From Chitinophagaceae bacterium (lineage in GTDB: Bacteria > Bacteroidota > Bacteroidia > Chitinophagales > Chitinophagaceae), in the NCBI GenBank assembly GCA_025923075.1, contig JAICGN010000017.1, forward strand, positions 1 through 56,502: a DNA stretch of 56,502 nt, in the 5' to 3' direction. The notes under the pieces were generated by a model, which saw nothing but the letters and a program-made list of their open reading frames with translations, searched no databases and was not told the DNA's origin. Shown here piece by piece: positions 24,314-33,035 of this stretch. Position numbers and translations under genes: made by a program. The number at the start of each line of letters is the position of its first letter. The stretch's first letter is position 1.

Positions 24314-26284
24314 TCAGTTTACCACTGCTTCTTCCCCGTACAGCTGGTCTTTAAACTTCAATGAAGGAGATGGAATAAATGTTCCAATATTTAAATCATT
24401 CCATTTTGCATCGACAGCTTTTATTGTATCATTATCTGCAACAATGATATTTGGCCAATCGCGATTGAAATCATCATGCTCTTTTGTTTTTCTTGTTCCA
24501 TCAAAACCGATACAAGCTGAGTAGTAGTTCGGAGTTCGGAGTTCGGAGTTCAGCGTCGGTCGTTTATTAATGTGAGAATCCCGTTTCGGATCGAGGTTAT
24601 TGCAGAAACGCCATAAAGCAGTGGGCAGGTCGTTTGCATCAACTGTATGCTCAACATAAAGGATCATCTTCACTCCGGACATTTCTTCTAATGAGTATAC
24701 CTGATCGTGCAACTCTTTTATATGCCCTTTCCGGTTCTTTTTTACAGAAATTATTGCACACGGAATTTCTTTATTTAACAGCGATATGTTTACATGGTGT
24801 ATCTCAGAGAATTTGTCCTTTAATAGCTTTTCACTCAACCCCGAACGCTGAACTCCGAACGCTGAACTTTCATCGGTCTCTTCATCGTATTTGGAAGTTC
24901 CATCAATACACATCTTTCCTCCAAACCCTAACTTGCTGCAACTGTGGTCAAGCACGTCCATCGGTCCCTGTGAAAAATAAATATCTGTTGCAGGGTTTAA
25001 ATTTTTGAAAACATATTTAGCAAGCTGTTCGTAATCCTGAATTTTTATTTCGCCATCAACTAACACAAGAATTTTATTGAACATCATTTGCCCGGCGCCC
25101 CACATTGCATTCATTACTTTTTGTCCCTGGCCGGCATAGTCTTTTTTAATTTTTGCGATCACCAGATTATGAAACACCCCTTCGACCGGCATATCCATAT
25201 CGACTATTTCCGGGATCAATGTCATTTTTATCGGCGCTAAAAAGATCCTTTCAGTTGCTTTGCCCAGCCAGGCATCTTCCTGGGGAGGTATGCCAACGAT
25301 CGTTGCAGGATACACCGGCCTTTTTTTATGTGTGATTGCGGTGATATGAAACCGCGGATACCAATCAGGCAAGGAATAATAACCAGTATGATCTCCAAAA
25401 GGCCCTTCCCAGATCATTTCATCATCAGGGTCAACATAGCCTTCAATAATAAAATCCGCATCGGCAGGCACTTCTATTTCTGGTTGAGAAATGCATTTCA
25501 CCAACTCCACTTTTTTCTTTCTTAAAAACCCTGCAAGCATATATTCATCAACGTTCTCGGGCAAGGGTGCGGTAGCAGCGTATGCATACACGGGATCACC
25601 GCCAAGTGCTACCGCCACCGGCATCCGTTTATTCAGTTTTTTATACTCATTAAAATGTTTGGCTGAAACTTTATGCTTATGCCAATGCATCCCGGTAAGT
25701 GTTTTATCAAACACCTGCATACGATACATCCCGACATTTCTTGTATGGGTGTTGGGATCTTTTGTATGAATAACCGGCAACGTAACAAATGGACCTCCAT
25801 CTTTTGGCCAACACGTAATCACTGGAAGTTTGGTAATATCAGGAGGCCCGCCCCACACCCCTCCCGAAGGAAGGGGCTTTTCGGACATTACGATATCCTG
25901 ACATTCACCTCGTCCACTTTTTACTGCGGGCATCCACGAAGAGAATTGACCCAGCTTAGGAAGCATTTTTAATTTATCCAGTATACCCTCTTTGGGTGCA
26001 GATAATAATTTAAACAAGCCTTCGATTTCTTTTGCCACATCATCAAGCCGCTGAACACCGAGAGCCATGCACATTCTTTTTTCACTGCCATAAGCATTCA
26101 TCAGCACGGGAAAATCATAGCCGGTATTTTCAAATAACAAAGCTTTCCCACCGCCAGGTTGTTTACTCATCCGGTCGGTGATCTCTGCCATTTCCAAGTA
26201 GGGATCAACAAAAGTTTTGATTCGAAGTAATTCCCCTTCTTTTTCTAATGCATCAATAAATTGTTGCTGATTGCGATAGGCCAT
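24314..26284 (-). CDS. ubiD: UbiD-family decarboxylase with in-frame repeat segments
   Basis: 656 residues, longer than usual for UbiD. The family uses prenylated FMN to decarboxylate aromatic or polyprenyl acids; in Bacteroidota it usually serves menaquinone synthesis. Kept motifs: TRNVGMYRMQV with Arg 188, IWEGPFGDHTGYYS with Glu 293 and Asp 298, ATIVGIPPQEDAW, and CIGFDGTRKTKEHD. Three segments look inserted: 135-147 (EKPLPSGGVWGG), 472-484 (SSAFGVQRSG) and 575-588 (PTLNSELRTPN), each encoded by a repetitive DNA motif and each in a likely surface loop between conserved blocks. Its UbiX partner is not in the window. The frame stays open throughout. Confidence 0.88.
   Translation of the reverse strand: MAYRNQQQFIDALEKEGELLRIKTFVDPYLEMAEITDRMSKQPGGGKALLFENTGYDFPVLMNAYGSEKRMCMALGVQRLDDVAKEIEGLFKLLSAPKEGILDKLKMLPKLGQFSSWMPAVKSGRGECQDIVMSEKPLPSGGVWGGPPDITKLPVITCWPKDGGPFVTLPVIHTKDPNTHTRNVGMYRMQVFDKTLTGMHWHKHKVSAKHFNEYKKLNKRMPVAVALGGDPVYAYAATAPLPENVDEYMLAGFLRKKKVELVKCISQPEIEVPADADFIIEGYVDPDDEMIWEGPFGDHTGYYSLPDWYPRFHITAITHKKRPVYPATIVGIPPQEDAWLGKATERIFLAPIKMTLIPEIVDMDMPVEGVFHNLVIAKIKKDYAGQGQKVMNAMWGAGQMMFNKILVLVDGEIKIQDYEQLAKYVFKNLNPATDIYFSQGPMDVLDHSCSKLGFGGKMCIDGTSKYDEETDESSAFGVQRSGLSEKLLKDKFSEIHHVNISLLNKEIPCAIISVKKNRKGHIKELHDQVYSLEEMSGVKMILYVEHTVDANDLPTALWRFCNNLDPKRDSHINKRPTLNSELRTPNYYSACIGFDGTRKTKEHDDFNRDWPNIIVADNDTIKAVDAKWNDLNIGTFIPSPSLKFKDQLYGEEAVVN
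24526..24559. repeat. In-frame AGTTCGG tandem repeat inside ubiD (arm 1)
   Basis: Tandem AGTTCGG words (four units, then AGTTCAGCG). Bases 24542-24555 (TTCGGAGTTCAGCG) are perfectly complementary to 24846-24859, giving an inverted pair inside the gene. Confidence 0.85.
24836..24870. repeat. In-frame AGTTCAGCG repeat inside ubiD (arm 2)
   Basis: On the minus strand reads AGTTCAGCGTTCGG twice. It is the inverted partner of 24526-24559, 277 bases away. Confidence 0.85.
25845..25881. repeat. In-frame CCCCTTCC-type palindromic repeat inside ubiD
   Basis: On the minus strand reads AAGCCCCTTCCTTCGGGAGG and then GGTGTGGGGCGGGCC. It has a hairpin (CCCCTTCC / GGGAGGGG) and is the third repeat-derived stretch in this gene. 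Confidence 0.8.
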
Positions 26285-26356
26285 TGCTTATATATGAAAC
26301 TCAAAGTTAATTTGGAACAAGCAATAAGCAATTGTTAATATGCAATGAAGTATAGA

Positions 26357-27226
26357 TCATAAAGGATTGTTCGGGCATCCGAATTTTCCTTTTTTACCAA
26401 AGCCCCGGCTACGGCCCCCGCCACCACCTCCACCACCAAATGATGGGCGAAATGATATATTGAGTCCTGTGAAGTAATAAAGATCTTTTTGTTCAGCACC
26501 ACCGCGTTGTGTTTCCTTTGTTGGAAAAACCGGGTCACCACCAGGTACTTCATCACCACGATAAGAAAAATCAACCGCTGTTTGTCCTCTTGCCGCAAGC
26601 AAATCGTTAAAATCCGGATAGCTTGTACTTACATCATCAAGGTGATCTGTAAATAATTTTCGCAAGCCAATTTCTATACCTATGCGCAGGTTTTCAGTAA
26701 TGGAAAATTTTACACCAGCCCCAATAGGGATCGTTGGTTGCCACAACGAATATTCTTTTTTGTTTGGATAAATGCCCTGTCCTTCCGTACTCAACGGTTT
26801 TAGAAATACTTTTTTTCCTGTTGAATCATAAGAGTAAGGATTGAAATGAAAAACGCCAAGGCCGATAAAACCATATGGGGAAAATCGCCTTTCATAAAGA
26901 TTAAACAGATAATACTCTCCCACCACACTAAATTCAGATATTGCAGATTCAAACGAAAGATTTCTGAGTACAAGATATGGTTTCTCACTATAGATATCAC
27001 TTCCATTTACTCGCGCAAAATTGTAAGCACCACGGATCAGGATCTGATCTTGCAGTTCATAATGAACCGTAACCCCAATAAAACCATTTGTGATCTTCTT
27101 GGCATAAAGCTTCTCAAGCAAATCACCACTATAGTTGGCAAGCCCGCCTGCTACCCCAATATGCACACGCTGTGCCTGGACAAACAGAAGATTTAAAGAA
27201 AAAATGAGGCAAAGAAATGTTTTCAC
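26357..27226 (-). CDS. DUF6089-like outer-membrane barrel protein (paralogue 1)
   Basis: 289 residues from GTG 27226, which starts a signal peptide (KTFLCLIFSLNLLFVQAQ). An ATG 54 bases upstream (27280) is also open, but a TATTTTTG box lies between the two. The mature part has alternating beta strands (IGVAGGLANYSGDLLE, FSPYGFIGLGVFHFNPYSYD, GVKFSITENLRIGIEIGLRK) as in small outer-membrane beta-barrels. The block FTDHLDDVSTSY followed by GDEVPGG recurs in the next gene. The C-terminus is a Gly run then KFGCPNNPL. Function unknown. Confidence 0.72.
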   Translation of the reverse strand: MKTFLCLIFSLNLLFVQAQRVHIGVAGGLANYSGDLLEKLYAKKITNGFIGVTVHYELQDQILIRGAYNFARVNGSDIYSEKPYLVLRNLSFESAISEFSVVGEYYLFNLYERRFSPYGFIGLGVFHFNPYSYDSTGKKVFLKPLSTEGQGIYPNKKEYSLWQPTIPIGAGVKFSITENLRIGIEIGLRKLFTDHLDDVSTSYPDFNDLLAARGQTAVDFSYRGDEVPGGDPVFPTKETQRGGAEQKDLYYFTGLNISFRPSFGGGGGGGGRSRGFGKKGKFGCPNNPL

Positions 27227-27248
27227 GGTCAGGTTTTTGTTCTGAACG

Positions 27249-27256
27249 CAAAAATA
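27249..27256 (-). promoter_or_regulatory. -7 box upstream of the DUF6089-like gene
   Basis: On the minus strand the bases read TATTTTTG, 23 bases before the preferred GTG start. It lies inside the longer open frame and supports the shorter start. Confidence 0.55.
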
Positions 27257-27308
27257 AGGCCTGAATTGATTAAAAACCATTTATATAGTATCCCCAATCC
27301 ACATATTG

Positions 27309-28211
27309 CTATTGTTGCACATTCCTCGGGCAACGCGTATTATGAATTGCTGACGACGTTCCAGCATTCCAGCCATTAAACAATTGGGCAAATGCGGAAA
27401 ACTTAATTTCAAAATTTACTCCGAAGAAATAATACCAATCCATTTCAGAAGGTGTTCCTCTTTGTTCGCCATGACCGGGATAGGATTGGCCTCCTGGTAA
27501 CTCATCACCGCGATATGCCATTTCAACTGCCTTGGCCCCTCGGGCCTGCATTAAAATACTTTGATCAACATAAATACTGCTAACATCATCCAAATAGTCG
27601 GTAAATGTCTTTCGCTGGCTAAATTCAACCCCAATATTCATATTATCGCTGATCGCATACCGTGCTCCCCCTCCGAACCCAAGAGCCAATTGAGTAAGCT
27701 TATATGGTTTTTGCTTTGAATATTGGGTAAGACCCTGCCCTTCGGTGCTTAATGGTTGCAAAAAAACTTTTTGGCCGCTATTATCATAGGCCCATGGATT
27801 GAAATGGTAAAGTGAAACGCTTCCGTACACATATGGAGTGAAACGCGTTGTTGACAGATCAAGCAATGAGGTTTCTATCCCCAAGGAAGCTTCTTTTATG
27901 GTTGTAGAAAAGCTAAGGTTGCGTGGTTTTAAATAGTCCCTGTTATATCGATCAGCTGCTTCGATAGTTCCAAGACATAACCCACCTTTTAACGAAAGCC
28001 ACCTGTTTATTGACTGACGAATAGTGACTGCTGCTGTGGTTTTTGAATTAGAGAATTTGAAGCTGCTGGGGTTCAAATCACCCTGGTAATTCATTTTACC
28101 AACAAAAAGACCAAGCCAGGTTCCTTTGTTTTCAGTTTGCGAACATAGATTTAAATTGGAGAAGAGCAGGCAAAATGATATTGCCAGCAGATTTCTGAAG
28201 CTGCTTTTCAT
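27309..28211 (-). CDS. DUF6089-like outer-membrane barrel protein (paralogue 2)
   Basis: 300 residues with a signal peptide (FRNLLAISFCLLFSNLNLCSQ). It is a paralogue of the neighbouring gene: shared blocks are KVFLQPLSTEGQG (KVFLKPLSTEGQG in the other), FTDYLDDVSSIY, YRGDELPGG and the ending CP-N (TRCPRNVQQ against FGCPNNPL). The barrel strands end in the membrane; the Cys-Pro tail may be surface-exposed or disulfide-bonded. A promoter for the pair is not evident. It lies upstream (on the minus strand) of paralogue 1, whose GTG start is 82 bases further on. Confidence 0.75.
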   Translation of the reverse strand: MKSSFRNLLAISFCLLFSNLNLCSQTENKGTWLGLFVGKMNYQGDLNPSSFKFSNSKTTAAVTIRQSINRWLSLKGGLCLGTIEAADRYNRDYLKPRNLSFSTTIKEASLGIETSLLDLSTTRFTPYVYGSVSLYHFNPWAYDNSGQKVFLQPLSTEGQGLTQYSKQKPYKLTQLALGFGGGARYAISDNMNIGVEFSQRKTFTDYLDDVSSIYVDQSILMQARGAKAVEMAYRGDELPGGQSYPGHGEQRGTPSEMDWYYFFGVNFEIKFSAFAQLFNGWNAGTSSAIHNTRCPRNVQQ

Positions 28212-28298
28212 AGATAATGGATTTTAAGGGCAAACCGGGATTTGCCCGCTATATAACGTACGAGTCCCCTTAAAATTATTTAGTCAAGTGAAAATAAA

Positions 28299-29312
28299 TC
28301 ATCTAGTAAAACCAATCCCGAGACCTGGAAGGTCAGAATAAATAATCTGCCCATTGCCATAAGTGATTCCTGTTGCTACATCTTCTGCAAGCAGTAAGGG
28401 TCCATCCATATCAACATGATCAAGCAATGGCAATAACTGAGCAATCGCTGCCGTGCCAATTGTTGTTTCATTCATGCAACCGATCATCACCTGCATGGTA
28501 AGTTCTCTCGCTTTTTTTATCATTCTTCGTGCTGGGGTTATGCCGCTGCATTTTGTAAGTTTTATATTTATTCCGTGAAAATAGCCCGCACATTTTTCCA
28601 CTTCATTTTCTAACGCGCAGCTTTCGTCGGCAAATAATGGCAATGCAGATTTTTCATAAAGAATTTTCATTCCCTCCCAATTATCTTTGGCTAAAGGCTG
28701 CTCAACTAACTCCACTCCTAATTCCTTCAATAACGGGATTTTTTCCAATGCCTGTTCAGTTGTCCAACCCGCGTTAGCATCAACACGGAGAATGGCATCA
28801 GTATTTTGCCGCAATGCCTTTACCATTTCAATATCGTTCTCTGTGCCTACTTTTACTTTATAGATCGGCCAGGGTTTTTCTTTCATCTTCTGCACCATCT
28901 TTTCAATTGTATCAATGCCGATCGTATAATCGGTCATTGGATTTTTTGAAATGTCAAGACCCCAAAGTTTATAAAGCGGCTTGCCTTTCATTTTACCATA
29001 TAAATCCCATGCGGCTATATCCAACGCGCAAACAAGAAATGGATTATTGGGAAAAAGATGATGAAGGTAATGCCAGTATCGCTCCGGTTCGGTGAAAGCA
29101 AATTTTTCAACAAATGTTTTTTTGCTCTCCAGATTTTCTATCATTTTTTCAACCGTGATGTCATAATATTTAATTGCCGGGGCCTCACCGTACCCTTTTA
29201 TGCCGAAATGTTCGAGCTCAACAATTAATGTCGGTTGGTGAGTTTTTGTACCCCGGGAAATGGTGAATGGATAACGAAAAGGAAGATCGAATTTGTAGTA
29301 ATTCACTTTCAT
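28299..29312 (-). CDS. Dipeptide epimerase, enolase superfamily
   Basis: 337 residues. Lys bases: YKVKVGTEND (the KxK motif) near the middle and NIKLTKCSGI later. Metal-ligand blocks are RVDANAGWTTEQAL, VEQPLAKDNW and LFADESCALENE. This pattern is that of L-Ala-D/L-Glu epimerases of the muconate-lactonizing group (YcjG-like), which help recycle murein peptides. The N-terminus PFRYPFTISRGTKTHQPTLIVEL is the capping domain. It lies just downstream of the malQ-type gene on the same strand (32 bases), perhaps in one transcript. The exact dipeptide specificity is uncertain. Confidence 0.88.
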   Translation of the reverse strand: MKVNYYKFDLPFRYPFTISRGTKTHQPTLIVELEHFGIKGYGEAPAIKYYDITVEKMIENLESKKTFVEKFAFTEPERYWHYLHHLFPNNPFLVCALDIAAWDLYGKMKGKPLYKLWGLDISKNPMTDYTIGIDTIEKMVQKMKEKPWPIYKVKVGTENDIEMVKALRQNTDAILRVDANAGWTTEQALEKIPLLKELGVELVEQPLAKDNWEGMKILYEKSALPLFADESCALENEVEKCAGYFHGINIKLTKCSGITPARRMIKKARELTMQVMIGCMNETTIGTAAIAQLLPLLDHVDMDGPLLLAEDVATGITYGNGQIIYSDLPGLGIGFTR

Positions 29313-29344
29313 CCATCAAATATAAGCGTGGAAATGGTAAGCTG

Positions 29345-32032
29345 CTATCTTCCACTGCTTTCAATATAATCCCGGAGCTCTGAATTGAATTCATCTTCGT
29401 TAATGAGATCTTCAAGCAATATGTGCATCCTGTACTTCCATTCATTATTTGGATCGGCAGGAACATTAATTCTTTCTTCATGCGGATTTTCTCTCCGCAA
29501 TGTCTCACTCATGCCAAGAATATCCTGCAGTTGAAATATGCTCCACATTGCCGGGGAGTATAAATGCTGGATAATTATTGCACGATTAATCCATGGTTCG
29601 CAATAAAAAGGCGGATCGCCGTAATGTCCAAGCACATGCCGGTAGAATGAAGTGATTTTTGTTTTGTCTTCTTCCCACCAGCCGCGAATCGTACTCATAT
29701 CATGTGTAGAAGGTGTAATGACTGACAGGTACGGCGCTTCAGATGGAAGAAAAAATTCCGATTGACTTTTCTTTGGCATACGTTGAATTTCCAGGCTAAG
29801 AATTCCCAGTTGCTGCATTACATCCGGCACACAGTGTGGAACCATTCCAAGATCCTCGCCACAAATAAGCATATTAGTGGCACGTTTCAAATAAGGAAGC
29901 TTGTGCATTGCTTCTTTCATCCAAAAATCGTCCTGTCGCTTGAAAAAATAATCTATATACAGATCGTAGAGTTTATGCTTTTGTTCATGATCGAGATAGC
30001 GGAAAGAAATTGTCTTGTCAGCTCCGATCCTGAAATGAAACTGTTTACCTTCTGAGTCACCTTCTTCAAACAGAATAACATTTGAGATTAGATCAAACAA
30101 CCCTTGTTTTAACTTTCCATTCTCCTCATCTTCTCCCAGCGTTGCAATATGCGTTTCCACCTTTCTTTGAGTTTCATACTCAGGTTTCAGGTTATACAAT
30201 CCAAATTCTTTTCTGATAAGATAATGGGCTTTGATCTTTCCAGCATCATTCCCAAAAATTTCATCAAGGACAGCATCATTAATAAAGGGTTTGCAAAAAC
30301 GAGTATGGTCGAACCACATACCTTTTTCACCAAATTCACTTATATGCACAGGTATGGCGGGAACAAAATGACCCATGATACCCTCTACTGCGTGGATAGG
30401 TATACTCCATATTCTGAAAAAACCCAGTACATGATCAATGCGGAATGCATCAAAGTAGTTACTCATTTGCTCAAACCTTCTGCGCCACCATTCAAAGTGG
30501 TCCTCCTGCATTTTTTTCCAGTTGTAAGTTGGAAAACCCCAGTTCTGCCCTTTAACTGCAAAATCATCTGGTGGGGCTCCGGCCTGCCAATCCATATTAT
30601 ACAGATCCGGATCAACCCAAGTATCGCAACCATAACGATAGACGCCAATAGGTATGTCTCCCTTCAGCACGATGCCTTTTTTATGACAGTAATCAGCTGC
30701 TTCCTTCAATTGTGTATGCAAGTGAAACTGTACAAAATAATGAAATGAGATCTCACGGCTTGCTTCAGGATTTTTTGAAAGTTTATCTGCTGCTTTTTTA
30801 TTATAAGCAGAAAATTTTTCCCACTTGCTAAAGTCGGATGTCTGGTGTTTATCGCGCAAAAAGCAGAACCCTGCATATGGCATCAGCCAGAATTTATTAG
30901 CAGAAAAGAATTCTTTGTACTCTTCTTTTTCAAAAAACTCATTACCTGTATTATCAAAAATCTCATTTAGCACTTCAAGTTTTGTTTTTACCACTTCTAC
31001 ATAATCAACATAAGACAGCTTGTTTAGTTTTTGCTGCTTCTCCGATAATGCTTTCGCTTTTGCAGCATTTGATTTGCCGGTGACTTTTTCGAGGTTGATA
31101 TAAAGAGGATGCAATGCAAATGCAGAAATAGCGGCATACGGGTATGAATCCGACCAACTATAATTCGCAATCGTATCATTTACCGGGAGTATTTGTATAA
31201 CCCGTAAGCCTGTTGTCTTTGCCCAGTCAGCTAATAATTTCAGATCGGCAAATTCTCCAACGCCGAAACTTTTTTTACTCCGTAAACTAAAAACAGGGAT
31301 GGCTACTCCGGCACCTTTCCATGTGTTATTTGGCAAATGGACAAATCCATCATGAAATATCTTGACTTTCTTTTTCTCTGCTTCTGCAAAGACAATTCTA
31401 TTGACGCCATCTTCAAAATGTATAAACCGCTTTTCTTTTTTATTATAAATGCCATATTTATACGCTAAAGGAAAAACTTCTTCCGACAGGTCGAGTTTAC
31501 AGGTCCACCAGTTTCCCTCTTTACTCAATAAGACTGGTTTGATCATTTGCCACTCAGTCATTACTTTTCCACTGCCACCAATGCAAATACACTCACTGGT
31601 CTTTAGCAATGGAGCTTTCACCTTAAAGATATGCGTGAATTTCAGCTTCGATTTCTGCGATGATTTTGACGCGGGTCTTTTTAATAAGATATTTTTGAAT
31701 GGAGCTGAATAAAAAACATTTTCGTATTCACCTGCATGATTCCAGGTATCCACCATCTGAATCTCTTTCACGCCGTGCTCCGGTACTTCGATCAGCCTGT
31801 CTTTCCCAAACTCAGGAATGATCTCGCCGTCTTTGTTGCGAAGAATATATTTGTAATGAAATGATGAGGTTTTTTCCTTGTCGATTTTTAGATTGGCAAC
31901 CCAAAATTCATCATTAAGATAGGACATAGGAATAGCGCCTTTGATAAGGTCGGTGCCCAACTCACCGTTATCACTAATCCATAATGATTGGCCAAAGGAG
32001 GTCTTGAATCGCAAATAAAATTGTATTCTCAT
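29345..32032 (-). CDS. malQ: 4-alpha-glucanotransferase, DPE2 type with CBM20 domains
   Basis: 895 residues. The first ~230 residues contain two starch-binding (CBM20-like) modules: the first at about 1-100 with QSLWISDNGELG, the second at about 130-215 with SECICIGGSGKVMTEWQ. The GH77 core has the nucleophile Asp 533 (DAFRIDHVLGFFR), acid/base Glu 726 (LICGEDLGMVP) and Asp 778 (STHDMSTIRGWW). A long insertion lies between about 550 and 700. This order matches the plant/Bacteroidota DPE2 type, which uses maltose as donor and a polysaccharide as acceptor. It makes longer glucans from maltose. Upstream 168 bases hold no gene. Confidence 0.92.
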   Translation of the reverse strand: MRIQFYLRFKTSFGQSLWISDNGELGTDLIKGAIPMSYLNDEFWVANLKIDKEKTSSFHYKYILRNKDGEIIPEFGKDRLIEVPEHGVKEIQMVDTWNHAGEYENVFYSAPFKNILLKRPASKSSQKSKLKFTHIFKVKAPLLKTSECICIGGSGKVMTEWQMIKPVLLSKEGNWWTCKLDLSEEVFPLAYKYGIYNKKEKRFIHFEDGVNRIVFAEAEKKKVKIFHDGFVHLPNNTWKGAGVAIPVFSLRSKKSFGVGEFADLKLLADWAKTTGLRVIQILPVNDTIANYSWSDSYPYAAISAFALHPLYINLEKVTGKSNAAKAKALSEKQQKLNKLSYVDYVEVVKTKLEVLNEIFDNTGNEFFEKEEYKEFFSANKFWLMPYAGFCFLRDKHQTSDFSKWEKFSAYNKKAADKLSKNPEASREISFHYFVQFHLHTQLKEAADYCHKKGIVLKGDIPIGVYRYGCDTWVDPDLYNMDWQAGAPPDDFAVKGQNWGFPTYNWKKMQEDHFEWWRRRFEQMSNYFDAFRIDHVLGFFRIWSIPIHAVEGIMGHFVPAIPVHISEFGEKGMWFDHTRFCKPFINDAVLDEIFGNDAGKIKAHYLIRKEFGLYNLKPEYETQRKVETHIATLGEDEENGKLKQGLFDLISNVILFEEGDSEGKQFHFRIGADKTISFRYLDHEQKHKLYDLYIDYFFKRQDDFWMKEAMHKLPYLKRATNMLICGEDLGMVPHCVPDVMQQLGILSLEIQRMPKKSQSEFFLPSEAPYLSVITPSTHDMSTIRGWWEEDKTKITSFYRHVLGHYGDPPFYCEPWINRAIIIQHLYSPAMWSIFQLQDILGMSETLRRENPHEERINVPADPNNEWKYRMHILLEDLINEDEFNSELRDYIESSGR

Positions 32033-32199
32033 AAATTGGTCAAGCAGTCAGATAATCAACCCTTACGGCCTAAAATTTCAGTCGATATCACCAATACTCT
32101 CTGTGTGTATTTTTTACACATTGAACGAAAGTAATAAAAAAGTTCATGTAAACTGCGATTTTTAACCGTCAAGCCCACAACGCTTTTAAAACCATAATC

Positions 32200-32742
32200 A
32201 TGAGAAGTAATATCAACCGCTGGAACCGGCTTTTTCTATTTTCGCTCGGGCTGTTTTTGGCCGGAGCTTTCGCCATGAAATGGATAGAAAATGACCTCCT
32301 TTATAATAATGAGAAGATATCTATTTTCGGATTAGAATTGTTTTATCCGAAAGAGAAGATAGTTGAAATATTCTCCGGCATCAATGATCAAGTAAGAACC
32401 ATTCTCACTTATCATTTAAATTTTGATTTCATTTTTATGGCGGGTTGCTACCCGGGAATCGCCAGTCTCTGTATGGTGGCAGCAGAGAAAGTAAGGTCAA
32501 AGCTTATAAAGAGGGTGTTATTACTTTTTGCCTTCCTTCAGTTATTCGCATGGGCGTTCGACATCATAGAAAATTACTATTTACTGAAATGGTTAAAGCA
32601 ACCAGCGATTGGAAACGAATTTGGATTTTATCATGTCATTGTTTATTGCAAATGGGCAATCGCCTTAATCGGTGCCCTGCTCGCTTCATCAACATTAGTG
32701 GCAACATTGTTCAAAAGAAAAAATCCAAAATCAGTAATTTGA
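32200..32742 (+). CDS. Small multi-pass membrane protein of unknown function
   Basis: 180 residues. Four hydrophobic segments: RLFLFSLGLFLAGAFAM, NFDFIFMAGCYPGIASLCMV, VLLLFAFLQLFAWAFDI and VYCKWAIALIGALLASSTLVATLF. N- and C-termini are positively charged. I do not recognise a named family. Divergent from malQ. Confidence 0.7.
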   Translation: MRSNINRWNRLFLFSLGLFLAGAFAMKWIENDLLYNNEKISIFGLELFYPKEKIVEIFSGINDQVRTILTYHLNFDFIFMAGCYPGIASLCMVAAEKVRSKLIKRVLLLFAFLQLFAWAFDIIENYYLLKWLKQPAIGNEFGFYHVIVYCKWAIALIGALLASSTLVATLFKRKNPKSVI

Positions 32743-32767
32743 AATATAAAATTGAATTCCCTTCCCC

Positions 32768-32775
32768 TATCTTTG
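32768..32775 (+). promoter_or_regulatory. -7 box of the 51-residue gene
   Basis: TATCTTTG matches TAnnTTTG exactly, 22 bases before the ATG at 32798. Confidence 0.65.
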
Positions 32776-32797
32776 CCCCAGCAAAAATTATTCGACT

Positions 32798-32953
32798 ATG
32801 GAGCAACAGAAAAGTTCTACGATGATCTGGTGGGTTATATTCCTTGCATCAACGGCCGGTCTTATTTTTGCGATTTACACTCATTGGGAATGGCTCACGT
32901 TACTATTACCTTTTGTTGCTACTTCTTTTGTTAAGGCCTTAAGAATAATGTAA
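32798..32953 (+). CDS. 51-residue membrane protein, previously too short to list
   Basis: Translation: ATG at 32798, stop TAA at 32951-32953. The product has a polar N-terminus (EQQKSST) and two hydrophobic segments (IWWVIFLASTAGLIFAIY and WLTLLLPFVATSFVKAL) separated by THWE. A TATCTTTG promoter box sits 22 bases upstream. Codons look like those of neighbours. It follows the 180-residue gene by 55 bases, on the same strand. I know no family for it. Confidence 0.65.
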   Translation: MEQQKSSTMIWWVIFLASTAGLIFAIYTHWEWLTLLLPFVATSFVKALRIM

Positions 32954-33000
32954 AGATTTTGATTTTCACCTTTTGTTGAAGACGAACTAATTGCTTATAA

Positions 33001-33026
33001 AAAACCCCCGACATAGTCAGGGGTTT
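33001..33026 (-). terminator. Terminator of the 67-residue gene
   Basis: AAAACCCC and GGGGTTTT arms with GAC/GTC extension and a short loop; the T-run follows on the minus strand. It is 10 bases past the stop at 33036 and is almost symmetric, so could also end the plus-strand 51-residue transcript. Confidence 0.8.
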
Positions 33027-33035
33027 TAGTTTTCA

